NCBI GenBank assembly: GCA_902588585.1
Contig: CACIPQ010000002.1
Location: forward strand, 92,911-156,910
DNA from: an uncultured Pelagibacteraceae bacterium
GTDB taxonomy: Bacteria; Pseudomonadota; Alphaproteobacteria; Pelagibacterales; Pelagibacteraceae
DNA: 64,000 bases
Reading direction: 5' to 3'
The notes beneath the pieces were generated by a model, which was not told the DNA's origin, searched no databases, and was given only the letters and a program-made list of their open reading frames with translations. Below, one piece after another: positions 19,650 to 27,636 of this stretch; position 1 is the stretch's first letter; the number at the start of each line of letters is the position of its first letter. The position numbers were made by a program, and so were the translations under genes.

Positions 19650-20126
19650 ATGGAAAAAGAACCAATAACAATTCTAGGATTAAAAAAACTTCAAGATGAA
19701 TTAGAAGATTTAAAAAAAAATAAAAGACCAAAAGTGGTTGCTGCTATTGCTGAGGCCAGAGCTCATGGTGATCTCAAAGAAAATGCTGAATATCACGCAG
19801 CTAAAGAACAACAGGGTCATATTGAAGGCAGGGTTTTAGAAATTAATAATGTTATTGCAACAGCAAATGTAATCGATGTAACAAAAATAGAAAATACTGG
19901 TACAGTTATTTTTGGTTCAACAGTAACAATTAAAGATTTAGAGAAAAAAAATAATAAATCATTTCAAATTGTTGGTAAAGACGAAGCCGATATTAATAAA
20001 AATTTGATTTATTTTAGGTCTCCAATGGGAAAATCTTTGATCGGTAAAAAGATTAAAGATTTGGTGACTGTTCAAACTCCTTCGGGTGAGAAAAATTTTG
20101 AGATAATAGAAGTAAAATATATTTAA
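19650..20126 (+). CDS. greA: Transcription elongation factor GreA
   Basis: Rescues backtracked RNA polymerase by stimulating transcript cleavage. The 158-residue protein has the N-terminal coiled coil with the tip residues in EARAHGDLKENAEYHAAKE, and a C-terminal FKBP-like domain with VTIKDLEKK and SPMGKSLIGKKIKD. Its 3' end lies 1 bp from the convergent nucleotidyltransferase gene. Confidence 0.97.
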   Translation: MEKEPITILGLKKLQDELEDLKKNKRPKVVAAIAEARAHGDLKENAEYHAAKEQQGHIEGRVLEINNVIATANVIDVTKIENTGTVIFGSTVTIKDLEKKNNKSFQIVGKDEADINKNLIYFRSPMGKSLIGKKIKDLVTVQTPSGEKNFEIIEVKYI

Positions 20127-20127
20127 T

Positions 20128-21375
20128 TTATATATTCTTTTTTAACATAACACTTAGTTCTTTATCATCTAGAGCAAAATTATTATCTATCCATTTTTTT
20201 TCAATTTGTTTTAGTAACAAACCAATTTTTTTACCATTTTTTATTCCTCTGCTTAATAAATAATTCCCCGTAATAGGAAATTTTGGAATTGACATATTGT
20301 CAATTTTTGAAAGCATAGGAGCAAGTTCTTTATGATTAAGATTTTTTTTTGTAATATAATAAACCAAAAATAAAGATTTAATTTTATCTTTATTATTATA
20401 AAAAATATGCTTTTTTAAATTTTTTCTAAAAAAATCTTTATCTTTCTCTGCCTCTTTTAAATTAATTGCACAGAAATCAAGATAATCTTTGGTTTCATTA
20501 GAAACATTATATTTGTGAGAAAAATATTCATGATTATTTGATCCATCAACTAAAAGTGATGCCAAAATAACATCTCTTTCTAGTAACTTTTCTTTTATAT
20601 TTCTAATTTTTGAAAACTTTTTAATTCTTTCAATATATCTAAACTCAGGAAAAACTAATTGAAAAATATCAAGCAAAATTTTACTTTTATGAACTTCTTC
20701 AAGGTTTTTTAATTTTAAAATCTTATTAAGCTCATTATAGATTCTTTCTTTAGACAATTTAGTAATACCATTTAAATTTGTTTGGATAGACTTTAAGATC
20801 TCCCTATCAAAATCAAAGTTTGAATATTCAATTGAGAATCTTATAAATCTTAAAATTCTTAAATAATCTTCTTTAATTCTTTCATCGGGATTACCAATAA
20901 ATTTTATTTTTTTTTTATTTAAGTCAGAAACTCCAGACTGTGGATCAAATAATTTACCTTTTTGATCTAGATAAATAGCATTAATTGTAAAATCTCTTCT
21001 TTTAGAGTCTTCTTCCCAACTATCTGTGAAAGATACTTTTGCATGTCTGCCATCTGTGGCGATATCTTTTCTAAGGGTAGTAATTTCAAAATGTTGATTA
21101 TCCAAAACAAGAGTTAGCGTACCATGATCAATCCCAGTCTTTTTGACTTCTACATTTGAATTTTCAAACTTTTTTATTATTTCTTCTGGAGTTAATATCG
21201 TTGCTATATCAATATCCCCGATGTTTTCATTAAGCAAATATTTTCTGACACAGCCCCCAACAAACATGGCTTGGGTTTTTTCACTGTCTGAGTTTAATAC
21301 ACCAAAAATTTTATTTATATTTTTTGATTTATAAAAAGGAAAAAATAGTTTTTCTATATTTGATAAAAACTTCAT
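20128..21375 (-). CDS. CCA-adding / poly(A) polymerase family nucleotidyltransferase
   Basis: Class II nucleotidyltransferase, 415 residues. The active site is FVGGCVRKYLLNENIGDIDIAT (GG then DxD, quoted in pieces: FVGGCVRKYLL and GDIDIAT), followed by DGRHAKVSF, RRDFTINAIYLD and the RRFIRFS-type RILRFIRFS motif. The C-terminal half is helical. It is most likely the tRNA CCA-adding enzyme; note that the adjacent tRNA-Gln gene already encodes CCA. It lies 7 bp downstream of that tRNA on the same strand and may be co-transcribed with it. Confidence 0.88.
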   Translation of the reverse strand: MKFLSNIEKLFFPFYKSKNINKIFGVLNSDSEKTQAMFVGGCVRKYLLNENIGDIDIATILTPEEIIKKFENSNVEVKKTGIDHGTLTLVLDNQHFEITTLRKDIATDGRHAKVSFTDSWEEDSKRRDFTINAIYLDQKGKLFDPQSGVSDLNKKKIKFIGNPDERIKEDYLRILRFIRFSIEYSNFDFDREILKSIQTNLNGITKLSKERIYNELNKILKLKNLEEVHKSKILLDIFQLVFPEFRYIERIKKFSKIRNIKEKLLERDVILASLLVDGSNNHEYFSHKYNVSNETKDYLDFCAINLKEAEKDKDFFRKNLKKHIFYNNKDKIKSLFLVYYITKKNLNHKELAPMLSKIDNMSIPKFPITGNYLLSRGIKNGKKIGLLLKQIEKKWIDNNFALDDKELSVMLKKNI

Positions 21376-21382
21376 ATATATC

Positions 21383-21456
21383 TGGCTGGGGCGCTAGGAT
21401 TCGAACCTAGGATGGTGGTACCAAAAACCACTGCCTTACCGCTTGGCTACGCCCCA
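21383..21456 (-). tRNA. tRNA-Gln (anticodon UUG)
   Basis: On the minus strand a full cloverleaf can be drawn. Acceptor stem TGGGGCG pairs with CGCCCCA, with discriminator G and an encoded CCA (21383-21385). The D arm contains AGCCAAGCGGTAAGGC, the anticodon stem-loop is GTGGT-TTTTGGT-ACCAC with anticodon TTG, and the T arm is CCTAGGTTCGAATCCTAG. It is flanked by ispE (33 bp upstream) and the nucleotidyltransferase gene. Confidence 0.96.
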
Positions 21457-21489
21457 ATTTAATTTTTGATATATCATAAAAAAGCGATT

Positions 21490-22350
21490 TTAAATAGTTT
21501 TACCAACAACACACCAGAATTTAGGAAATTTTTTTTTAATTTTTATTAAAGCTAGATCTGCACTTTTTTTCGTTAAAAATAAGCCAAAACATGCAGAACC
21601 AGATCCAGTAACTCTTGAAAATTGACAATTTCTCATAGTTTCCAGCTGATACAAAATTTTCTGTATTACAGGGAACTTTCCAATCACAATTCTTTCTAAA
21701 AAATTTTCTTCATATTTTAAGTCGTCAATAGTTTTTAATTGAAAGCGGTTTCCATCAAAACTCTTTTGTTTTAAATTTTTAGAAAATTTTATTTTCGAAT
21801 ACACCTCTTTTGTTGATGATTTTAAAAAAGGATAAACCACAACTAAATAAAAATTTAATTTTTTTTTAATATTAATTATTTTATTTATATTTTTTTGAAA
21901 AATTTGTTTAGACCCAAAAAACAATCTACAATCTGATCCTAAATTTCTTGAAAAACTAGAGATGTCTTTTTCATAAAACCTTCTTCCACTACCAAAATAC
22001 TTAATCAATGTAGCTGAATTACTAGAACCTCCACCAAGTCCAGAAAAAACTGGAATATTTTTTTGAATTGTAACTTTGAAATTTTGATTTTTTTTTATAA
22101 TTCCTTTACTCCTTAATAGTAACAAACATTTTGTAACTGAATTCTTTTTTTTATGTACATAACTACTAAATTTTCCAGAAAATTTGACTATATCCCTGTT
22201 TGCTCTAATTCTGCTAATCACAATTGTATCGTATATATTAATTAAACAAACTAGAGATTGAACATTGTGAAGTTTGCTTCTTATGTTTTTTTTTCCGACA
22301 TTTAGAAACAAATTAATTTTAGAATAAGATTTCAAGATTGTCTTGGTCAT
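21490..22350 (-). CDS. ispE: 4-diphosphocytidyl-2-C-methyl-D-erythritol kinase
   Basis: GHMP kinase of the MEP isoprenoid pathway, which feeds ubiquinone, heme A/O farnesyl and carotenoid synthesis. 286 residues: SKINLFLNVG at the N terminus, the ATP loop PVFSGLGGGSSNSAT, and a C-terminal VTGSGSACFGLF. The TPR gene ends 12 bp upstream, so the two form an operon. ispH, the last enzyme of the pathway, is also in this window. Confidence 0.94.
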   Translation of the reverse strand: MTKTILKSYSKINLFLNVGKKNIRSKLHNVQSLVCLINIYDTIVISRIRANRDIVKFSGKFSSYVHKKKNSVTKCLLLLRSKGIIKKNQNFKVTIQKNIPVFSGLGGGSSNSATLIKYFGSGRRFYEKDISSFSRNLGSDCRLFFGSKQIFQKNINKIINIKKKLNFYLVVVYPFLKSSTKEVYSKIKFSKNLKQKSFDGNRFQLKTIDDLKYEENFLERIVIGKFPVIQKILYQLETMRNCQFSRVTGSGSACFGLFLTKKSADLALIKIKKKFPKFWCVVGKTI

Positions 22351-22362
22351 AAAATGGTATTT

Positions 22363-24066
22363 TTAACTTTTTTCTACGCCAAACAATAATTTATTTTCAA
22401 TCTTTTGTCTTAGTTCTTTTTTAGTATCTTCTAAAGTTAAAACATATTTCCAGTAGTATCTTGCCTGAATTTTTTTGTTATTCATCCACAAACAGTCAGC
22501 AAAATGATCGTTAACGATAGGATCCTCTGGCATTAAAGTAATTGCATGTTGTAAATATACTTGGGCTTCTGGAAAATTATTCAATTTATATAATGCCCAA
22601 CCTAAAGAGTCGGTGATGTAGCCGTCATTTTCTTTTAAAGTATTTGCTTTTTTTAACATCGTAAGTGCTTTTCTGGTATTTTTTTCTTTTTCAATCCAAG
22701 TGTAAGCTAAATAATTAATTGTGTATGCTTGGTCTGGAAGTATTTCCAATGATTGCATTAAATCTTTTTCACCAAGTTCCCATTTTCCAATTCTCTCATA
22801 AGCTGTACCTCTCCTATCCAAAACTCTTGGATAAAGTTTGTGATCCCTTGTAATCTTTGACAAAATTTCTGAATATAATTTTATTGATTCTTCGTAGCTA
22901 TCATCGCCTCTCAAAAAATTTGCCAAATCAAAAGTTCTATAAATATCTTTATCAATCTCTTTATAAGATTTAGATAAAAAATTTATAGATTCTACTTTTT
23001 TGTCTTGAGCATCTAATATTGAAGCAATTTCCTTGCTGGAATTCCATCTGTAATAGGATCCTAAAGGATATAATTTTTTATATGTTTTTTTAGCTTCATC
23101 ATATTTTTTTAAATTAGCAAAATTTTCAGCAAGTAAACCATTATAAGACAAAAAATTTGGGTTCAAATATTTTGAAAGGTTAATATAAAAATTTGACAGC
23201 TGATAATGACGTTGTGTGGAAAGAGCGTTTGCAAAAGCATAAAATATTTCTGCAAGAATGCCGTCAGATTCTTTGCAGTTAAATTCATTTTTATTTTTTT
23301 CTTTTTTTTCTAAAGTTTCTTTAAACTGATTTATTAATAAATTTCTAGGAAAATTTTTTGAAGTTAAACTTATAATATTTTCTGCCTTTTTATGTTCTCC
23401 TTTTCTAATTAAATAGTTGGCAAAAAAGAAATTATACCTGTAAAAATTATTTTTTTCGTTATTAATAATTTCATTAAATTTTTTTTCTACATCGGAGGTG
23501 TCAAAATAGCAGTGAGCAAAAGCTTCTTGTACATTTTTGAATCTGCCGTATTTATCAGACATAGATTTAATAAGATCGATGTTTTCTCTTTTGTTTGATG
23601 CGGAAATTTCTGACCAATTTTTTAATGAATTTTGTAAAGGCTCGAAAGTTAATCTATGCTCAAAACTTGGGTTAAGTCTGTCAAAGTAAATCTTTGCCTT
23701 GCTATAGTTTTTATTTTTAAATTGAAACAGACCTTGAATAAGATTGCTTTCAAAATTTGATGAATTTTTTTTCTCTAGTTTTTTTGAGTAAGAATAAGCC
23801 TCATTATACTTTTCAAGATTTATTAAAGATTGAATATATCGAGATGAAAAGTTTTGATTGTTTCTGCCAGATTCATTTAAATTATTAAAAAATTTCTCAG
23901 AACTGAAATAATCAAAATTATTGAAAGATATCATGCCAGAAAAGTAGTTAGAAATATTTTTAGCGTCTTGATTGAAATTTAATGCTTTTGAATACGATGA
24001 ATTGGATATACCTAAAAAAATAAAAGTATATAATGCTAATTTAAAAATAAAGCAAAAAAATTTCAT
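22363..24066 (-). CDS. Exported tetratricopeptide-repeat protein
   Basis: 567-residue protein with an N-terminal signal peptide (FIFKLALYTFIFLGISNSSYS) and degenerate TPR units throughout. The clearest are near the C terminus (INYLAYTWIEKEKNTRKALT, DSLGWALYKLNNFPEAQVYL, VNDHFADCLWMNNKKIQARY). Alphaproteobacteria commonly carry such a protein next to ispE. Likely a periplasmic or outer-membrane-associated scaffold; function unknown. Its start is only 5 bp from the divergent UDG start. Confidence 0.85.
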   Translation of the reverse strand: MKFFCFIFKLALYTFIFLGISNSSYSKALNFNQDAKNISNYFSGMISFNNFDYFSSEKFFNNLNESGRNNQNFSSRYIQSLINLEKYNEAYSYSKKLEKKNSSNFESNLIQGLFQFKNKNYSKAKIYFDRLNPSFEHRLTFEPLQNSLKNWSEISASNKRENIDLIKSMSDKYGRFKNVQEAFAHCYFDTSDVEKKFNEIINNEKNNFYRYNFFFANYLIRKGEHKKAENIISLTSKNFPRNLLINQFKETLEKKEKNKNEFNCKESDGILAEIFYAFANALSTQRHYQLSNFYINLSKYLNPNFLSYNGLLAENFANLKKYDEAKKTYKKLYPLGSYYRWNSSKEIASILDAQDKKVESINFLSKSYKEIDKDIYRTFDLANFLRGDDSYEESIKLYSEILSKITRDHKLYPRVLDRRGTAYERIGKWELGEKDLMQSLEILPDQAYTINYLAYTWIEKEKNTRKALTMLKKANTLKENDGYITDSLGWALYKLNNFPEAQVYLQHAITLMPEDPIVNDHFADCLWMNNKKIQARYYWKYVLTLEDTKKELRQKIENKLLFGVEKS

Positions 24067-24071
24067 ATATA

Positions 24072-24794
24072 ATGAAAAAATCTAATTTTAAAATTAATAG
24101 AACAAAACTTTATCATAAACTTATTAATAACAAACTGGTATATGATAATAAATCATTAAATAGATATAAAAAAGATATTAATCAAACTTTAACGAATGGC
24201 TCTAAAGACAAGTTGTCTCGACTTGCAGAACTTAAGGTAAAGATTAACTCTATTAAAAACTGTGAATTAAAAAAAAGTGCAACAAATTTGGTTTTTTCTG
24301 ATGGAAACCCATTTGCTAAAATAATGATTATAGGTGAAGGACCAGGAGCAAATGAAGACAAGGAAGGAAAACCATTTGTAGGTAGAGCTGGAAAACTTCT
24401 AGATAAAATGTTGGATGCAATCAAGCTTAATAGAAAAAATGTATATATTTCAAATGTAGTAAATTTTAGACCTCCATTGAATAGAAGACCAACAGATGAA
24501 GAAATAAAAAGATATCTTCCATTTCTTATTAAACATGTAGAGTTAGTTAATCCTAAAATTCTTTTGTTGCTTGGCAGTACCGCATTGAATGCTCTTATAG
24601 GCAACGAAGTTGTAATTTCTAAGGCTAGAGGAAAATGGGTAAGCAAAAAAATTGGCAACGTTAACCCGGATATAATTGCTTCGTTCCATCCCGCTTTTCT
24701 CATGAGACAACCAGATCAAAAAAAATATGCTTGGGAAGATTTAAAAATGATCAAAAAAAAAATGTCTGAGTTGAAAATAAAATTTAATGGCTAA
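24072..24794 (+). CDS. Uracil-DNA glycosylase, type 4-like without iron-sulfur cysteines
   Basis: 240-residue member of the UDG superfamily that removes uracil from DNA. Catalytic motif region GEGPGANEDKEGKPFVGRAG and the distal SFHPAFLMR are clear. Family 4 enzymes normally hold a 4Fe-4S cluster with four Cys. Here one Cys is present in the whole protein, and the usual KCRPP reads NFRPP. Alphaproteobacterial relatives often read FWRPP, so loss of the cluster may be lineage-wide. It overlaps rnhB by 8 bp. Confidence 0.88.
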   Translation: MKKSNFKINRTKLYHKLINNKLVYDNKSLNRYKKDINQTLTNGSKDKLSRLAELKVKINSIKNCELKKSATNLVFSDGNPFAKIMIIGEGPGANEDKEGKPFVGRAGKLLDKMLDAIKLNRKNVYISNVVNFRPPLNRRPTDEEIKRYLPFLIKHVELVNPKILLLLGSTALNALIGNEVVISKARGKWVSKKIGNVNPDIIASFHPAFLMRQPDQKKYAWEDLKMIKKKMSELKIKFNG

Positions 24795-25356
24795 TAAAAT
24801 TCTTGCAGGTGTAGATGAAGTTGGGAGAGGCTGTTTGGCTGGCCCTGTTATTTCCTGTGCACTTATTTTAAAAAAAAATATCAATAAAAAATTTTTAAGA
24901 GATTCAAAAACTATATCATTTAAAGACAGAGTGGAAATTGCAAAGCATATAAAAAAAAACTCCTGGTATGCCATAGGTTCGGCATCTGTAAATGAAATAG
25001 ATAAGTATAATATCTTTAATGCTACATTGCTTTCGATGGAAAGAGCTGCGAAAAAATTAAAGAAAAAACCTCATCTTTTTCTAATTGATGGAACTCATGC
25101 GCCAAAAAAGTTAAAAAATTCTAAGACAATCATCAGAGGAGATCAAAAAATTAAATGTATTTCTGCAGCCTCTATTGTAGCAAAAGTCTATAGAGATCTT
25201 TATATGATAAAATTAGGAAATAAATTTCCACAATACAGATGGAACAAAAATTTTGGCTACGGCACCTGGCAGCACCTTGGGGCATTGAAAAAATTTGGGG
25301 TTACGAACTACCATAGAAAAAGTTATAGACCCGTATACAATATCTTGTCCAGATAG
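24787..25356 (+). CDS. rnhB: Ribonuclease HII
   Basis: Removes ribonucleotides and RNA primers from DNA. The 189-residue protein shows AGVDEVGRGCLAGPV with the first Asp-Glu pair, LIDGTHAPKK and KCISAASIVAKVYRD. It overlaps the UDG gene by 8 bp, and ccrM follows after 79 bp. rnhA is also present at 40.8 kb. Confidence 0.95.
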   Translation: MANKILAGVDEVGRGCLAGPVISCALILKKNINKKFLRDSKTISFKDRVEIAKHIKKNSWYAIGSASVNEIDKYNIFNATLLSMERAAKKLKKKPHLFLIDGTHAPKKLKNSKTIIRGDQKIKCISAASIVAKVYRDLYMIKLGNKFPQYRWNKNFGYGTWQHLGALKKFGVTNYHRKSYRPVYNILSR

Positions 25357-25414
25357 GAATCATCAACACACTATAGACTCAATTTCATTAAAAAAAAAAA
25401 TTGACCATGGATTC
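25357..25414. promoter_or_regulatory. Cluster of three GANTC (CcrM) sites before ccrM
   Basis: GAATC at 25357-25361, GACTC at 25376-25380 and GATTC at 25410-25414 lie within 58 bp between rnhB and the ccrM start. GANTC is the CcrM target. In Caulobacter the ccrM promoter region carries GANTC sites that tie its transcription to replication. About 0.16 sites would be expected in 58 bp at this base composition. Self-regulation is an inference. Confidence 0.5.
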
Positions 25415-25435
25415 AATTTCGGGTTGAATTCAATA

Positions 25436-26503
25436 ATGTCAAAATTTACTAACAAGATTGTAAATGGAAATTCTTTAGAAATATTAAAAAAGATTCCAGA
25501 TAAAAGCTTTGATTTAGTTTTTGCCGATCCTCCTTACAATATGCAAATAGGAGAAAAATTAAAAAGACCTGACGATAGCAAGGTCAATGGAGTTAATGAC
25601 AAATGGGATCAATTTTTAAGCTTTAAGGATTATGATGGATTTTGCAAAACTTGGTTAAAGGAATGCAAAAGAATTTTAAAGGACAATGGTAGTATTTGGG
25701 TAATCGGTACTTATCACAATATTTTTAGATTGGGTTATCATTTGCAAAATTTAAATTACTGGTTATTAAATGATGTAATCTGGAGAAAAAACAATCCGAT
25801 GCCAAACTTTAAAGGAACAAGATTTACTAATGCGCACGAAACTTTAATATGGGCCTCAAAAAGTAAAAAATCTAAATATACGTTTAATTATCAATCTTTA
25901 AAATGTTTTAATGATGATCTGCAAATGAGATCTGATTGGACACTGCCTATTTGCAACGGAAAAGAAAGATTAAAAAAGAATGGAAAAAAAGTTCATTCAA
26001 CTCAAAAACCTGAGGCTTTACTACATAGAATTATATTAGCGACAACAAATAAGGGCGATTTAATATTTGATCCATTTTTAGGAACAGGAACTACCGCGGT
26101 CGTTGCAAAGAAATTGGGTAGACAATATTTTGGTATAGAGAAGGATAAAAAATACTTTTTAGCTGCAAATCAAAGAATAAATAAAACAAACATTATAGAA
26201 GATGATTGCCTGGATACACTTCAAAATAATAAATCTAAACCCAGGATCCCTTTTGGCTCTTTAATTGAAATGGGACTAATCAAACCGGGAACATTATTGT
26301 TTGATCACAAAAGAAAATATAATGCAAAAATTATGGCTGATGGAAGTTTAAAATGTCAACAAACAGAAGGATCTATTCACAAAGTTGCTGCAAAAATAAT
26401 AGGCGCAGAAAGCTGTAATGGATGGACCTACTGGCATTATCAGTCAGGCGATAATTTAAAACCAATTGATGATTTAAGAGAAAGATTGAGACCAGTTTCT
26501 TAG
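25436..26503 (+). CDS. ccrM: Cell-cycle adenine DNA methyltransferase CcrM (GANTC)
   Basis: N6-adenine methyltransferase expected to methylate GANTC. The start MSKFTNKIVNGNSLEIL gives 355 residues, matching Caulobacter CcrM in length and sequence; an earlier alternative start would add 47 unrelated residues that overlap rnhB. Motifs: FADPPYNMQ (catalytic), WVIGTYHNIFRLG, WRKNNPMPNFKGTRFTNAHE, HSTQKPEALL, and the SAM loop FDPFLGTGTT. The C-terminal RAMA domain (IPFGSLIEMGLIKPGTLL to NGWTYWHYQ) is complete. No cognate restriction gene is adjacent, as expected for a housekeeping enzyme. It overlaps the next gene's end by 4 bp. Confidence 0.95.
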   Translation: MSKFTNKIVNGNSLEILKKIPDKSFDLVFADPPYNMQIGEKLKRPDDSKVNGVNDKWDQFLSFKDYDGFCKTWLKECKRILKDNGSIWVIGTYHNIFRLGYHLQNLNYWLLNDVIWRKNNPMPNFKGTRFTNAHETLIWASKSKKSKYTFNYQSLKCFNDDLQMRSDWTLPICNGKERLKKNGKKVHSTQKPEALLHRIILATTNKGDLIFDPFLGTGTTAVVAKKLGRQYFGIEKDKKYFLAANQRINKTNIIEDDCLDTLQNNKSKPRIPFGSLIEMGLIKPGTLLFDHKRKYNAKIMADGSLKCQQTEGSIHKVAAKIIGAESCNGWTYWHYQSGDNLKPIDDLRERLRPVS

Positions 26504-27636
26504 TTTTTTTGATAAATATTTCCTAAATAACTATTTAAAAACTTTTCACTTTTTGTAATCTTTTTTAACATAAAGTTTCTAGTCCTAATCATAAACGGGC
26601 TTGATAAATGAAAAGAAAAATAATTTAATTTAGACCTGGTATTAATTAACTTAGTTCTTTTCAATCTTTTTTCAAAATAAAGACTTTGTATTTTTTCTGA
26701 ACCTTCGCATAATAAATTAAATAATTCGTTTGCTCCTTCAATAGATTGTCCTGCACCCTGTGCCATTGTTGGGATAAATGTATAAAAAGCATCTCCCAAA
26801 TAAAACACATTTTCATAAATTGATTTTGTGGGTTTGTTGGTTACATAAATTGGCCATGAATTTAGAGAACTTTGAAATAAACTTTCTAAATTATTATTTT
26901 TATTCAGTATTTCTTTTTTTATTACTGATTGGATGTCAATATTTTTAACAAGTTTTTGCCTTACAATACAAACCAAGTTGAGATCATTTTTTTTGTTGAT
27001 TGGATAAATTACGATATGTGAATTTGGAAACATCACTAATGATATATTTTGACTTTCGTAGTTAAAATCTTCAGAAGCTTTTATTACCGCTCTAATCGCA
27101 ATAGATCCGCTATAACGGGGTTTAATAATTTTATTTTCAATTATTGATTTTGTTTTAGAAAAAACACCATCTGAAACAATTATAAAATCTACTAAATCAT
27201 TGGTGTTGTCTATAAAATTAATTAGTAGTTTGCCCTTAATTCTTGAAATCTTTTTTACTTCTTTTCCAAACTTCATATGATTTTCAAATAATTTATTCTT
27301 TAAAAATTCAATCAAAGTGGATCTCTTTAATGTTGTGTACTTAACCGTTTCAAAATCAAATCTATTTAAATTTAAATCACAAATTTTATTATTTTCGGCC
27401 GAATAGAAATTCAATTTTGATGGATTATAAATATTATTATTATCTATATTGCGAAAACCTATTTTGTTCAAAATTGAAATACTATTAGGAGCCAATTGTA
27501 TTCCGTAACCTTCTTCTAGACTTAATGTACTTTCTTTTTCATAAACCATTACCTCAAAATTAGAGTTTGTTTTTAATAGGTTTGCTGCTGTGAGACCAGC
27601 AATTCCAGATCCAATTATTGCAATTTTTTTTTTCAT
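26500..27636 (-). CDS. FAD-dependent aromatic-ring monooxygenase-like protein
   Basis: 378 residues with the class A flavin hydroxylase layout: N-terminal KIAIIGSGIAGLTAANLL, a middle DFIIVSDGVFSKTK (DG motif), and the second FAD motif YLGDAFYTFIPTMAQGAGQ. It groups by pattern with salicylate-hydroxylase/3-hydroxybenzoate-6-hydroxylase-like enzymes more than with UbiH. The usual GDAAH is GDAFY here, an unusual change at the flavin edge. Its start touches the mutY stop, which puts it in a mutY operon without an obvious pathway link. Substrate unknown. Confidence 0.8.
   Translation of the reverse strand: MKKKIAIIGSGIAGLTAANLLKTNSNFEVMVYEKESTLSLEEGYGIQLAPNSISILNKIGFRNIDNNNIYNPSKLNFYSAENNKICDLNLNRFDFETVKYTTLKRSTLIEFLKNKLFENHMKFGKEVKKISRIKGKLLINFIDNTNDLVDFIIVSDGVFSKTKSIIENKIIKPRYSGSIAIRAVIKASEDFNYESQNISLVMFPNSHIVIYPINKKNDLNLVCIVRQKLVKNIDIQSVIKKEILNKNNNLESLFQSSLNSWPIYVTNKPTKSIYENVFYLGDAFYTFIPTMAQGAGQSIEGANELFNLLCEGSEKIQSLYFEKRLKRTKLINTRSKLNYFSFHLSSPFMIRTRNFMLKKITKSEKFLNSYLGNIYQKN

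Noticed and set aside
24182-24703. 173-codon minus-strand ORF antisense to the uracil-DNA glycosylase gene
   Set aside because: The plus-strand product has clear family motifs through the same stretch, and the antisense translation has no recognisable domain. It is a shadow frame.
25295-25435. 47-residue N-terminal extension of CcrM from an earlier start
   Set aside because: It overlaps rnhB, does not match CcrM homologues, and the ATG at 25436 gives the normal N terminus. The interval is better read as the ccrM control region.
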